Part shown: in pieces, positions 8,962 through 17,395 of the stretch
Numbering within the stretch: position 1 is the first letter of the stretch
How the letters are laid out: each line of letters starts with the position of its first letter
Source: Bacteroidota bacterium
Lineage (GTDB): Bacteria; Bacteroidota; Bacteroidia; Bacteroidales; Paludibacteraceae
Length of the DNA stretch: 41,656 nucleotides
Direction: 5' to 3'
NCBI GenBank assembly: GCA_021779195.1
Contig: JAJYBB010000027.1
Span: forward strand, 1-41,656
Notes under the pieces: model-generated
Told to the model about the DNA's origin: nothing
What the model saw: the letters and a program-made list of their open reading frames with translations, nothing else
Databases searched by the model: none
Program-made: the position numbers and the translations under genes

Positions 8962-9130
8962 TTTTGGAATCCCCTCGTAACCTTTTTATTAGCATTTTTA
9001 ATGCGGACTTCAAGTCCTTATAATACATTACGGTGTGATTAAAATGAAAATCCCACCAACCAGCACCGCCATTTTTTCATGTAATAAACCTATCCGCATG
9101 GACAGGTAAAGTTACGGTTGGATTCCAAAA
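8962..9130. repeat. 169-nt imperfect palindrome (REP-like or structured RNA)
   Basis: The ends pair perfectly over 11 bp: TTTTGGAATCC at 8962-8972 and GGATTCCAAAA at 9120-9130. Just inside, after a 3-nt gap on each side, CGTAAC pairs with GTTACG. Deeper pairing is suggested by ATGCGGA on the left and its complement TCCGCAT on the right. A small perfect hairpin, GGACTT-C-AAGTCC, lies at 9005-9017. A further stem GGTTGG/CCAACC at 9116-9121 and 9137-9142 competes with the right arm. The nested pairing is unlikely to be chance. It may be a REP/MITE remnant or a folded RNA. Confidence 0.5.
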
Positions 9131-9191
9131 ATTCTACCAACCAGACACCAACTTTTACTTATTTAATGATGGATATATCCGACTCTACAGG

Positions 9192-9226
9192 ACATTTGAA
9201 ATGTGCTTACTTTCAATTAAGTAAGC
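9192..9226. repeat. Twin adjacent hairpins
   Basis: Two perfect inverted repeats abut: ACATTT-G-AAATGT at 9192-9204 and GCTTACTT-TCAATT-AAGTAAGC at 9205-9226 (8-bp stem). There is no T-run after either, so they do not look like intrinsic terminators. They sit at the left edge of the MITE-like unit. Confidence 0.5.
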
Positions 9227-9416
9227 GTTCATAATTAATTGATATAATCAGTTTACCAGGAAAGGTCAAAAAAGTAAATTTTCAACGCAAAGAACGCAAT
9301 GTAATTAAGTCGCAAAGTATTGATAGATCATAATTATATTTCATAGCGTCTTTGCAACTTTGCAACTTTGCGTTCATGGAAATGGTATAAACTAATTATG
9401 AATAGCTACTTAATAA
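9214..9416. mobile_element. MITE-like element with terminal inverted repeats
   Basis: A unit of about 200 bp bounded by imperfect inverted repeats: 18 of 23 aligned bases match between the left arm (from about 9217, ATTAAGTAAGCGTTCATAAT) and the complement of the right arm (ending at about 9414). Inside it a second inverted pair, AACGCAAAG at 9284-9292 and CTTTGCGTT at 9366-9374, flanks a tandem CTTTGCAA repeat at about 9350-9366. It is non-coding. I saw no clean target-site duplication, so the call as a transposed element is tentative. Confidence 0.4.
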
Positions 9417-9741
9417 TATAAACTTACAGTATCAAATCTAACCCAAGGCTTTGCTATTGGGCGGGATTAGCTTTGGCTTACAACCAAAAAATCATTGGAC
9501 GGTCAAAATGCCTATACCAATAAATTGATTTTTCGGAAAAGTTTTATCCGTACTATTTTCTTACTGTGTTTGTTGAAATATAGAATAGTGCATCATTTGA
9601 TTATGCTTTAATTTGTCTCAAGTTAAAGTTATGTTTATCATCTGTAAAATAATGGAATTTTAAAGGTATAGTTGATACGTGATTGGAAAATATTTCTTTC
9701 CTTTGCACATATTTAATAATGCTATTAAATAAATTTATTAG

Positions 9742-10365
9742 ATGGATGCACAAAAGGATAAATCAATGGAGCAACTTATTCTTGAAGCAGCTGAAGTGCT
9801 GTTTTTAGAAAAAGGTTTTTCATTGACATCGACGACAGAAATCGCAAAAACAGTTGGATGTAATCAAGCGTTGGTACATTATTATTATCGAACAAAAGAG
9901 CATCTTTTTAATGTCATTTTCGAACAAAAATTTATGCAATTTTTTCAATCTGTATTTGATAATAACAGCTTGCTCGATTTGGCATTTGAAGATAAAATCA
10001 AGTTGATCATGAATTCCCACTTTGATATGTTGCAAATTAATCCGAGATTACCTCAGCTTATAATCAATGAATTAGCGCGTCAACCGGAAAGAATTGATAG
10101 GTTGAAAGAAAAATTACGATCATATCCTGAAAAAGTATTTGCCGAGTTAAACCAAAATTTGCAAACTGAAATTTTGGAAGGAAAAGTTCGAAACATCAAC
10201 TTGTTGGATTTGTTTATTACTATTGTAACCCTCAATGTATCACTTTTTATGTATTTGCCCCTTATGCAGCAGATATTTGGCTTGAACGAAGATCAAAAAT
10301 CCGAGTTTTTAGCCCATCGAAGGATCGAAAATATTGATTTTGTTCTTAATAGTATCAGACCTTGA
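9742..10365 (+). CDS. TetR/AcrR-family transcriptional regulator (system 2)
   Basis: Transcriptional regulator of 207 aa with an N-terminal TetR helix-turn-helix (about 12-58: AAEVLFLEKGFSLTSTTEIA, then VGCNQALVHYYYRTKEHLF) and an all-helical ligand-binding C-terminal domain with no recognised ligand motif. It is encoded directly before a TolC gene and an ABC-2 exporter, the same arrangement as E. coli CecR (YbiH) before ybhGFSR, so it probably represses this cluster. The operator could not be identified; the cluster's only clear small palindrome in a promoter-like position is at 11808-11827. Confidence 0.88.
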   Translation: MDAQKDKSMEQLILEAAEVLFLEKGFSLTSTTEIAKTVGCNQALVHYYYRTKEHLFNVIFEQKFMQFFQSVFDNNSLLDLAFEDKIKLIMNSHFDMLQINPRLPQLIINELARQPERIDRLKEKLRSYPEKVFAELNQNLQTEILEGKVRNINLLDLFITIVTLNVSLFMYLPLMQQIFGLNEDQKSEFLAHRRIENIDFVLNSIRP

Positions 10366-10397
10366 AAATCAATTTATTAATATAATTTACTTCATTT

Positions 10398-10405
10398 TAT
10401 TTTTG
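10398..10405 (+). promoter_or_regulatory. Possible -7 element before the system 2 TolC gene
   Basis: TATTTTTG matches TAnnTTTG exactly, but no TTTG is found at the expected distance upstream. If used, transcription would start at about 10411-10413, on top of the ATG at 10412. That would imply a leaderless message or a start at the second ATG (10445). Confidence 0.3.
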
Positions 10406-10411
10406 TAAGTT

Positions 10412-11737
10412 ATGAAAAAAGTATTTTTCAGTAATTTATTTTGTATGTCAGTCGGTAGTTGGATATTACTCATGGCTTTGTTGCCTGCAGCAGTTGTGTC
10501 TGCACAAACATTGACTATCGATTCGTGCCAATCGAAAGCTTTTGCCAATTATCCGCTTGTAAAACAATATGGTATCATTGAGATTGCACGTAAATATACC
10601 ATCGATAATATCAATAAAGGATATTTTCCCCAGTTGACACTTGGTGTCAAGGCAAGTTATCAGTCGGATGTTACTCAAATTCCTTCATCGTTGGGAAATG
10701 CGATTTCGCAACTGACCCACCAACCTTTTACGTTTCCTTCATTGTCGAAAGATCAATACCAAGCTATGCTTGATGCCAACCAACTTATATGGGATGGCGG
10801 GGTACTATCCGCTCAAAAGAAAATTGCCAATCAAAATGCTGAAGTTGAACACGAAAAACTGACGGTTGATCTGTATGGGTTCAGAGATCAGGTGAACCGC
10901 TTATTTTTTGGGACTTTGCTTTTTAACGAACAATTAAAGCAAACTCAAATCTTGATTAATGATTTGCAAACAAATTATGATAAATTATTGGCATACAAAG
11001 ATAACGGGTTGCTTCATCAAGCCGATCTGGATGTTTTGCGCGTGGAGCAACTGAATGCGGAACAGCACAAAGCCGATTTGATAAATTCACGAAATACTTT
11101 TCTAATATTGCTTTCGGCGGTAACAGGAATGAAAATTGATGAAAATACCATATTGAAAAAACCAACAATTGATTTAAACCAGCTCTCTGATACCACAAAC
11201 CATCGGCCAGAATTGAATCTTTTCGATGCTCAAAATAAAATGTATCAACGTGAGATCGGGTTGCAAGTTGCCGGTACAATGCCTCGCTTGAGTCTTTTTG
11301 GACAAGCAGGGTATGGAAAACCCGGTTTGAATATGTTTACCAATGCTTTTTCTGATTTTTATCTTGGTGGAGTCAAATTAGCTTGGAATATAAGCAGTTT
11401 GTACAGTCTAAAAAATAATATTATTAAGTTGGAACTGAATAGGAAATCGGTTGATATTCAGAAAGAAACATTTTTATTTAATAACAACATTGTAAGCAAG
11501 CAGCAAAGAAATGAAATTTTGAATCTTCAACAATCGATACTCAACGATGATGAAATTATCGGACTAAGACATAACATTAAGACTGCGACGGAAGCAAAAG
11601 TTCAAAACGGTGCGGCAAATGTGAATGATTTGATTCGCGATGTAAACGCCGAAAATCAGGCTCGACAGAATAAATCGTTACATGAAATTCAACTTTTGAC
11701 AGACATATATCAACTCAAAAATACGGTAAACAATTAA
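10412..11737 (+). CDS. TolC-family outer-membrane efflux protein (system 2)
   Basis: Outer-membrane channel protein of 441 aa, the probable exit duct for the ABC exporter downstream. A hydrophobic signal sequence ends VVSAQ at about residue 32, and then come the OEP repeats (DSCQSKAFANYPLVKQY). Starting at the in-frame ATG at 10445 would give a signal peptide of more usual length (MSVGSWILLMALLPAAVVSA); a possible promoter at 10398-10405 supports that choice, but 10412 is kept as the longest form. It is separated from the HlyD adaptor gene by a 558-bp gap that holds a dead gene, so co-transcription with the rest is uncertain. Confidence 0.87.
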   Translation: MKKVFFSNLFCMSVGSWILLMALLPAAVVSAQTLTIDSCQSKAFANYPLVKQYGIIEIARKYTIDNINKGYFPQLTLGVKASYQSDVTQIPSSLGNAISQLTHQPFTFPSLSKDQYQAMLDANQLIWDGGVLSAQKKIANQNAEVEHEKLTVDLYGFRDQVNRLFFGTLLFNEQLKQTQILINDLQTNYDKLLAYKDNGLLHQADLDVLRVEQLNAEQHKADLINSRNTFLILLSAVTGMKIDENTILKKPTIDLNQLSDTTNHRPELNLFDAQNKMYQREIGLQVAGTMPRLSLFGQAGYGKPGLNMFTNAFSDFYLGGVKLAWNISSLYSLKNNIIKLELNRKSVDIQKETFLFNNNIVSKQQRNEILNLQQSILNDDEIIGLRHNIKTATEAKVQNGAANVNDLIRDVNAENQARQNKSLHEIQLLTDIYQLKNTVNN

Positions 11738-11862
11738 TGGTTATTTTATTTTTTGAGGTGCTAAAATTTTACTTAATGTAACTTTGTGCAAATATTTTGT
11801 GAAGCTGTGTGTAATAGCTGTTACACAAAAAATCAACGATCATACACAAAAAACACAAAATC
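11738..11862 (+). promoter_or_regulatory. Promoter-like site and palindrome before the GxxExxY remnant
   Basis: TTTG at 11752-11755 and TAACTTTG at 11779-11786 (23-nt spacer) form a candidate promoter. Just downstream, TGTGTAA at 11808-11814 and TTACACA at 11821-11827 make a perfect 7-bp inverted repeat with a 6-nt centre, an operator-like site near +15. It could drive and regulate the dead gene, or now serve the HlyD-ABC genes that follow. Confidence 0.45.
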
Positions 11863-12247
11863 GCCATAGATTATTCAGTAGAAAATGAGTTGTCAAAAAT
11901 TATTTTTGGTTGTGCCATTGAAGTTTACAAACAATCATGTCCGGGATTATTAGAGTCAGCTTACCAAGAATGTTTATTATATGAACTATCAAAAGTCGGA
12001 TTAGAAGTAGTTAAGAAAATGCCAATGCCAATCATATAAAAAGATGTAAAATTAGATCACGGATATAGGATTGATTTTTTTGGTAAACAATCAGGTTGTA
12101 ATTGAAATAAAAACCGTTGAACAATTTACAGAAGTACATACGGCTCAAGTATTAAAATATTTGAAATCAGGTAATTATAAACTTCGACTATTATTGAATT
12201 TCTAAGAAACTACACTGTAAAATGGTATAAAAAGAGTGATTAATTAA
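11863..12247 (+). pseudogene. GxxExxY-family protein gene, inactivated
   Basis: The translation clearly shows the GxxExxY family (PD-(D/E)XK-like fold, common in Bacteroidota): the name motif G-L-L-E-S-A-Y, then GYRIDF, VVIEIKTVE, HTAQVLKYLK and a C-terminal NGIKRVIN. It is broken in several places. A TAA at 12037-12039 stands where the family usually has a Tyr codon. One extra T in a T-run near 12073-12081 shifts the frame. Two more TAA codons follow, at 12203-12205 and 12218-12220. No ATG was found at the expected start. It sits between tolC and the HlyD gene of an otherwise intact exporter cluster, so it is probably an old insertion. Confidence 0.85.
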
Positions 12248-12295
12248 TAATAGAACCTCAAAAAATGAAATAACCCAATAAATATTACATTAAAT

Positions 12296-13213
12296 ATGAA
12301 AACAGTTGTAAAACAAAGTTTTAACTATAAAATCGGCTTTGGAATTTTGATTTTAATCGGATTTATTTCGTGTAAAAAGGCGGATAATCAATATGATGCT
12401 GCAGGAAGTTTTGAAGCTACCGAAATCACTGTATCATCAGAAGTTTCAGGAAAAATTATTCGATTTGATGTGGAAGAAGGTCAGGTGTTACAAGCCCATC
12501 AAATTGTGGGGGCGATTGATAGTGTTCAACTTTATTTACGTGAACAACAGTTGCTCGCAACCTTGCAATCGGTTCAAGCCCGACGGCCGGATGTAAAAAA
12601 ACAAATTGCAGCGCTTAAAGAACAAATTGTATCAGCTAAAGTGGAACAACGAAGAATTATAAATTTGTTGAAAGCGAATGCTGCCAATCAAAAACAAAAG
12701 GACGACATTGATGCACAAATTGCGATACTTGAGAAACAATTGGATGCTCAAGAAAACACATTGCAGAATACAAACCAAGGCATTTCTGAAGATTCTAAAA
12801 GCATTCGTTTGCAAGTTGAACAAATTCAGGATCAATTGAATAAGTGCAAAATCGAAAGTCCAATTACCGGAACTGTATTGGATAAATATGTTGAACCCAC
12901 TGAATTGGCTGCCCCTGGAAAAGCGTTGTTTAAAATTGCCGATACCGATCATTTGATTCTGCGTGCTTACGTTACTTCGGATCAACTGAGTAAAATAAAA
13001 ATTGGACAACAAGTGAAAGTAAGTGCCGATTTCGGTTCGAAGCAATACCGGCAGTACGTCGGTACGATTGCTTGGGTTTCAAGTCAGTCGGAATTTACCC
13101 CTAAAACCATTGAAACACGCGATGAACGGGCTAACTTAGTATATGCAATTAAAATTAATGTGAAAAATGATGGATATCTCAAAATCGGGATGTACGGCAA
13201 TGTAAAATTCTAA
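12296..13213 (+). CDS. HlyD/YbhG-like periplasmic adaptor lipoprotein
   Basis: Adaptor subunit of 305 aa for the ABC-2 exporter encoded after it. The N-terminus is a lipoprotein signal with lipobox FISC (Cys26), so it is probably anchored in a membrane by lipid. The lipoyl halves (VSGKIIRFDVEEGQVL and ESPITGTVLDKYVEPTEL) flank a long coiled-coil hairpin at about 85-185. The C-terminal barrel holds a stretch, SEFTPKTIETRDERANLVY, that I recognise from YbhG-type adaptors. Gene order (adaptor, two ATPases, two permeases) supports this. The 55-bp gap to the first ATPase suggests one transcript. Confidence 0.88.
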   Translation: MKTVVKQSFNYKIGFGILILIGFISCKKADNQYDAAGSFEATEITVSSEVSGKIIRFDVEEGQVLQAHQIVGAIDSVQLYLREQQLLATLQSVQARRPDVKKQIAALKEQIVSAKVEQRRIINLLKANAANQKQKDDIDAQIAILEKQLDAQENTLQNTNQGISEDSKSIRLQVEQIQDQLNKCKIESPITGTVLDKYVEPTELAAPGKALFKIADTDHLILRAYVTSDQLSKIKIGQQVKVSADFGSKQYRQYVGTIAWVSSQSEFTPKTIETRDERANLVYAIKINVKNDGYLKIGMYGNVKF

Positions 13214-13268
13214 TCGATCCATAGCAATATTAAAAGTGTTCGGTCTAAACATATAAATATGATTCTGA

Positions 13269-14243
13269 ATGATTGAAGTTAAGAATTTATCTAAAAATTA
13301 CTTTTCATCTACTTCGGGCAAATTTGCCGGAATTGGATTTCCTGAAAACAGGGCAGGAGTTTATCCAGATAAAAATTCAGGACTCACTTTTAATGTGAAC
13401 GAAGGTGAGATTTTTGGATTAATTGGACCCGATGGAGCCGGAAAAACTACGTTGTTTAGGATCCTGACTACATTAATTTTGCCGGATAGCGGAACGGCTT
13501 CGGTTGCAGGATGGGATGTGGTGAAAGATTATAAAGAAATTCGCAAAAAAGTTGGGTATATGCCTGGACGATTTTCGCTCTATCAAGATTTGACGGTTCA
13601 GGAAAATCTGGAATTTTTTGCCACCGTATTTAATACAACGATAGCCGAAAATTATGAGTTGATTAAAGATATTTATATTCAAATTGAACCTTTTAAAAAC
13701 CGGCGTGCGGGTAAATTATCCGGCGGAATGAAACAAAAATTGGCTTTAAGTTGTGCGCTGATACATAAGCCATTGGTTTTATTTCTCGATGAACCTACCA
13801 CTGGAGTTGATCCGGTTTCGAGAAAAGAATTCTGGGGAATGCTTCATAAATTAAAATTGCAAGGTATTACAATTTTAGTCTCTACACCTTATATGGATGA
13901 AGCTGCTTTATGCGATCGGATTGCTTTGATTCAAGATGGGCATTTTTTGAATATCGATACGCCAACTAATATTGTAAAACAATTTAATCGTGAATTATGG
14001 GCAGCCAAAAGTAACAGAATGCATTATTTGCTGACCGATTTAAGAAATTCTGATTTAATTGATAGTAGTTTTGCGTTTGGCGATTCGATTCATTTTACAA
14101 TTAAAAATGAAAAAGAGTTTATCGCTGAAAAATTACAACTTTATTTAGAAAACAGAGATCATACACACGTTGATATTCACATTATTGAACCTAATGTTGA
14201 AGATTGTTTCATGCAACTAAGTCAGGAAAAATCAATCATTTGA
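13269..14243 (+). CDS. ABC exporter ATPase 1 (YbhF N-half-like, degenerate site)
   Basis: Cytoplasmic ATP-binding subunit, 324 aa, corresponding to the N-terminal half of E. coli YbhF. Walker A is GPDGAGKT (53-60), the signature is intact (LSGGMKQ, 150-156) and Walker B is LFLDEPT with D174 and E175. Two residues are missing: the Q-loop glutamine is replaced by Gly100 (GYMPGRFSLY), and the H-switch histidine by Pro207 (VSTPYMDEA). An insertion of about 20 residues follows the first beta-strand (about 12-36). E. coli YbhF also lacks the histidine in its first half (from memory), so this is probably a family trait rather than damage. It would pair with the next gene's product as a heterodimer, leaving one weak and one active ATP site. 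Confidence 0.9.
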   Translation: MIEVKNLSKNYFSSTSGKFAGIGFPENRAGVYPDKNSGLTFNVNEGEIFGLIGPDGAGKTTLFRILTTLILPDSGTASVAGWDVVKDYKEIRKKVGYMPGRFSLYQDLTVQENLEFFATVFNTTIAENYELIKDIYIQIEPFKNRRAGKLSGGMKQKLALSCALIHKPLVLFLDEPTTGVDPVSRKEFWGMLHKLKLQGITILVSTPYMDEAALCDRIALIQDGHFLNIDTPTNIVKQFNRELWAAKSNRMHYLLTDLRNSDLIDSSFAFGDSIHFTIKNEKEFIAEKLQLYLENRDHTHVDIHIIEPNVEDCFMQLSQEKSII

Positions 14244-14255
14244 AACGAAAACAAG

Positions 14256-15020
14256 ATGAATGGAATGCACGATGCAACAACCGATATCGTAATAAAAGCC
14301 GAAAACCTTACCAAACGCTTTGGTCATTTCACGGCGGTAGATCAAATCAGTTTTGAAGTAAAACGCGGTGAAATTTTCGGATTTCTTGGTGCCAACGGTG
14401 CCGGAAAGACTACTGCTATGCGAATGTTATCCGGTTTGTTAATTCCAACTTCGGGAACAGGAATGGTAGCCGGTTTCGACATAACACATCAATCGGAATT
14501 AGTGAAACGAAATATTGGCTATATGAGCCAGCGATTTTCGTTGTATGACGATTTAAAAGTATGGGAAAATATTGAACTTTTCGGCGGAATTTATGGATTA
14601 AATGATGCACAAATTCGATTAAAAACGGATGAGTTAATGGCACGGCTGAATTTCGAAGACGAACGAAATAAGTTTGTAAAATCCTTGCCATTAGGGTTTA
14701 AACAAAAACTGGCATTTGCAGTTTCCATTATTCATCATCCACAGGTTGTTTTTCTTGACGAACCAACCGGAGGAGTTGATCCGATTACTCGAAGAAAATT
14801 CTGGGAAATGATTTATGAAGCAGCCACCGAGGGAATCACAGTTTTTGTAACCACACATTACATGGATGAAGCAGAATATTGTAATCGGGTATGTATATTA
14901 GTGGATGGACGAATCGAAGCTTTAGATAAACCCGATCAACTTAAAATTAACTTTAAGGCTCAATCAATGGATGATGTTTTTTTGCATTTGGCACGCAAAG
15001 CAACTCGTGTTGATGGTTGA
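14256..15020 (+). CDS. ABC exporter ATPase 2 (YbhF C-half-like)
   Basis: Second ATP-binding subunit, 254 aa, 12 bp after ATPase 1. Walker A is GANGAGKT (45-52), the Q-loop Q92 is present (GYMSQRFSLY), Walker B is VVFLDEPT (D168, E169) and the H-switch His201 is intact (VTTHYMDEAEYC). The signature motif is non-canonical, LPLGFKQ (144-150) in place of LSGGQ, as in the C-terminal half of YbhF. Its own Walker/Q/H residues pair with the intact LSGGM of ATPase 1 to form the canonical composite site. In E. coli the two halves are one polypeptide; here they are separate genes. Confidence 0.9.
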   Translation: MNGMHDATTDIVIKAENLTKRFGHFTAVDQISFEVKRGEIFGFLGANGAGKTTAMRMLSGLLIPTSGTGMVAGFDITHQSELVKRNIGYMSQRFSLYDDLKVWENIELFGGIYGLNDAQIRLKTDELMARLNFEDERNKFVKSLPLGFKQKLAFAVSIIHHPQVVFLDEPTGGVDPITRRKFWEMIYEAATEGITVFVTTHYMDEAEYCNRVCILVDGRIEALDKPDQLKINFKAQSMDDVFLHLARKATRVDG

Positions 15021-15052
15021 TTATTACTAATTATTGATTTTACGCTCTTATT

Positions 15053-16159
15053 ATGAAGCAGTTAATGTCGTTTATTCGAAAGGAATTTCATCATATCTTA
15101 CGCGATAAGCCTACCATCATGATTTTATTGATGATGCCTATTATTCAGATATTATTGTTTGGTTTTGCATTATCCACTGAGGTAAAAAATACAAATGTGG
15201 TGGTTTTAACACCTCAATCTGACGTTGAAACGCAGCGCATTATTAATCGAGTGAATGCCAGCGATTATTTTGATGTAGTGGGAATGGTTCACAATTCGAG
15301 TGAAATTGATAATGCCTTTAGGGATGGGAAAGCCCAATTAGCAATGGTTTTCGAAAATAATTTTTCCGATAACTTAAAACATAATGGAGTAGCTCATGTT
15401 CAACTCATTGCTGATGCATCAGATGCAAATACCGCCAAAACTTTTACATTTTATGCTACCAATATTATTTTAAATTCACAACGTGATTTAACAGCTCAGC
15501 AATCTTCAGGCGGAATAATTCAACCGGAAGTAAAAATGCTTTATAATCCCCAAATGAAGAGTGCATTTAATTTTGTCCCGGGGGTTTTGGGAATGATTAT
15601 GATGCTAATTTGTGCCATGATGACCTCAGTTTCGATTGTACGCGAAAAGGAAATGGGTACGATGGAAGTATTGTTGGTTTCGCCCATGCATCCCATTTAT
15701 ACGATTCTGTCTAAAATTACGCCTTATTTTTTACTTTCTTTAGTTAATTTTACCACGATTATACTGCTTTCGGTTTTTGTACTCAAGGTTCCTATAATGG
15801 GTAGTCTTTTAAGTTTGATAGCTGTCTCGGTATTATTTATTTTCGTGGCTTTATCCATGGGATTGTTTATTTCTACAATTACCAGCTCCCAACTTGTTGC
15901 GTTGTTAATTGCCGGAATGGGTATGATGCTTCCGGCTACGCTTCTTTCGGGGATGATTTATCCGGTTGAAAATATGCCTTTTGTGCTTCGGCTTTTATCC
16001 GATATTGTGCCGGCTCGTTGGTATATTGCAGCTGTAAAAGATATTATGATTAAGGGTTTGAGCATTGGAGATGTAATGAACGAAGTCGGCGTTTTGGTGT
16101 TTATGGCCGTGTTTTTTGTTACGATTAGTCTTAAAAAATTTAAAGTAAGGTTGGAATAG
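15053..16159 (+). CDS. ABC-2 exporter permease (YbhS-like)
   Basis: Inner-membrane permease of 368 aa with the ABC-2/DrrB topology: one N-terminal helix (about 20-40, following FIRKEFHHILRDKPT), a large external domain of about 130 residues, then five C-terminal helices. The motif EKEMGTMEVLLVSPMHP before the third helix is typical of this permease class (YhiN/YbhS/YbhR). It would form a heterodimer with the next permease, powered by the two ATPases. It starts 32 bp after ATPase 2. For E. coli YbhFSR, cefoperazone/chloramphenicol and sodium/lithium export have been proposed, but the substrate here is unknown. Confidence 0.9.
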   Translation: MKQLMSFIRKEFHHILRDKPTIMILLMMPIIQILLFGFALSTEVKNTNVVVLTPQSDVETQRIINRVNASDYFDVVGMVHNSSEIDNAFRDGKAQLAMVFENNFSDNLKHNGVAHVQLIADASDANTAKTFTFYATNIILNSQRDLTAQQSSGGIIQPEVKMLYNPQMKSAFNFVPGVLGMIMMLICAMMTSVSIVREKEMGTMEVLLVSPMHPIYTILSKITPYFLLSLVNFTTIILLSVFVLKVPIMGSLLSLIAVSVLFIFVALSMGLFISTITSSQLVALLIAGMGMMLPATLLSGMIYPVENMPFVLRLLSDIVPARWYIAAVKDIMIKGLSIGDVMNEVGVLVFMAVFFVTISLKKFKVRLE

Positions 16160-16207
16160 ACTGCTTAAAATGAGCAATGAATATGCAGTCGATAAATTGG
16201 AAAAATT

Positions 16208-17323
16208 ATGATAAAATATCTTTTAAAAAAGGAATTCAAGCAACTCTTCCGGAATCGGTTTATTCCGATTATGATTGTAATGTTTCCGTCAGTGGTATTG
16301 CTTGTGTTTCCATGGGCTGCCAACTATGAAATTAAAAATCTGAATGTTAGTATAATAGATAATGATCATACTTTCCTTTCGCGAAGATTGATTGATGACA
16401 TTGTTTCTTCCAATTATTTCCGTTTTACAAATTATGCTGTTTCATACGAAAAGGCGATTCATAGCATCGAAAAGGGAAAATCAGATGTTATTGTTGAAAT
16501 TCCCCATAATTTTGAAAAGAACATTATTAATCAAAGAGGTTCAAAAATAATGCTCTCTGCCGATGCTGTAAATGGAATGAAAGCAGGAATTGCAGTAACT
16601 TATTTATCGAGTGTCGTTCTTGGATTTAATAATTCAATGCTTTCAGAACTTCATCCAGAGGCGCTTAAGAATAATACTTCATCAGTGATTGAAATAGATC
16701 CTCAATATAGATTCAACAAGAATCTGAATTATCAAGTTTTTATGGTTCCGGCATTAATGGTAATGATTCTAACTTTGTTGACCGGTTTTTTGCCGGCTGC
16801 ATCGATCGTGTTGGAAAAAGAATCAGGAACAATGGAACAAATTAATGTTACTCCGGTCTCAAAATTTACTTTTGTTTTGGCAAAACTTATCCCTTTCTGG
16901 ATTATTGGTTTTATTGCTATCAGCATTGGATTTTTAGTAGCATGGCTTGATTATAGTCTGATTCCTTTGGGTCATTTTTGGACCATTTATATTTTTGCAG
17001 CCATTTATATTTTGGCTATTTCAGGATTTGGACTGGTAATTTCGAATTACGCTCAAACCATGCAACAAGCGTTTTTTATCATTTTTTTCTTTATGATGTT
17101 GTTTATCATGCTGAGCGGACTTTATACTTCAATCAACAGTATGCCTGAATGGGCAAAATGGATTGCCGCTTTTGATCCATTAAAATATCTCACCATCGTA
17201 ATGCGGTCTATTTATTTGAAAGGAAGTAATATAAATCAATTATTACCTGAATTATATGTTTTATCAGGATTTGCTTTGCTTTTCAATAGTTGGGCGGTCA
17301 TCAGTTACAGGAAAAACAGTTGA
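16208..17323 (+). CDS. ABC-2 exporter permease (YbhR-like)
   Basis: Second permease, 371 aa, same topology as the preceding one: LLKKEFKQLFRNRFIPIM leads into the first helix, then an external domain, then five membrane helices, with EKESGTMEQINVTPVS as the coupling-helix region. It is 48 bp after its partner and ends the operon; the next gene is convergent. The 72-bp spacer to that gene shows no strong terminator. Confidence 0.9.
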   Translation: MIKYLLKKEFKQLFRNRFIPIMIVMFPSVVLLVFPWAANYEIKNLNVSIIDNDHTFLSRRLIDDIVSSNYFRFTNYAVSYEKAIHSIEKGKSDVIVEIPHNFEKNIINQRGSKIMLSADAVNGMKAGIAVTYLSSVVLGFNNSMLSELHPEALKNNTSSVIEIDPQYRFNKNLNYQVFMVPALMVMILTLLTGFLPAASIVLEKESGTMEQINVTPVSKFTFVLAKLIPFWIIGFIAISIGFLVAWLDYSLIPLGHFWTIYIFAAIYILAISGFGLVISNYAQTMQQAFFIIFFFMMLFIMLSGLYTSINSMPEWAKWIAAFDPLKYLTIVMRSIYLKGSNINQLLPELYVLSGFALLFNSWAVISYRKNS

Positions 17324-17395
17324 TATCGATTTTTGAAGCGCGAGTATGATTAACATAATAAAATAAATCGAAGCTTACGATTAAATTGACCTAAT

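Larger units (their letters stand above)
8829..9741. other. 0.9 kb gene-free region with nested inverted repeats
   Basis: No convincing gene was found here. The stretch separates efflux systems 1 and 2 and contains a 169-nt imperfect palindrome (8962-9130), twin hairpins (9192-9226) and a MITE-like unit (9214-9416), each listed separately. A weak promoter candidate for the TetR gene lies near the right end: TTG at 9672-9674 and TTCCTTTG at 9698-9705, one mismatch to TAnnTTTG. Confidence 0.5.

Noticed and set aside
9350-9372. Tandem CTTTGCAA copies as a CRISPR or VNTR array
   Set aside because: Only two to three copies of 8 nt without spacers; better explained as part of the dispersed repeat.
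11863-12247. Functional GxxExxY gene by stop-codon readthrough or recoding
   Set aside because: Three TAA codons plus a frameshift and no start codon are too many disruptions for recoding.
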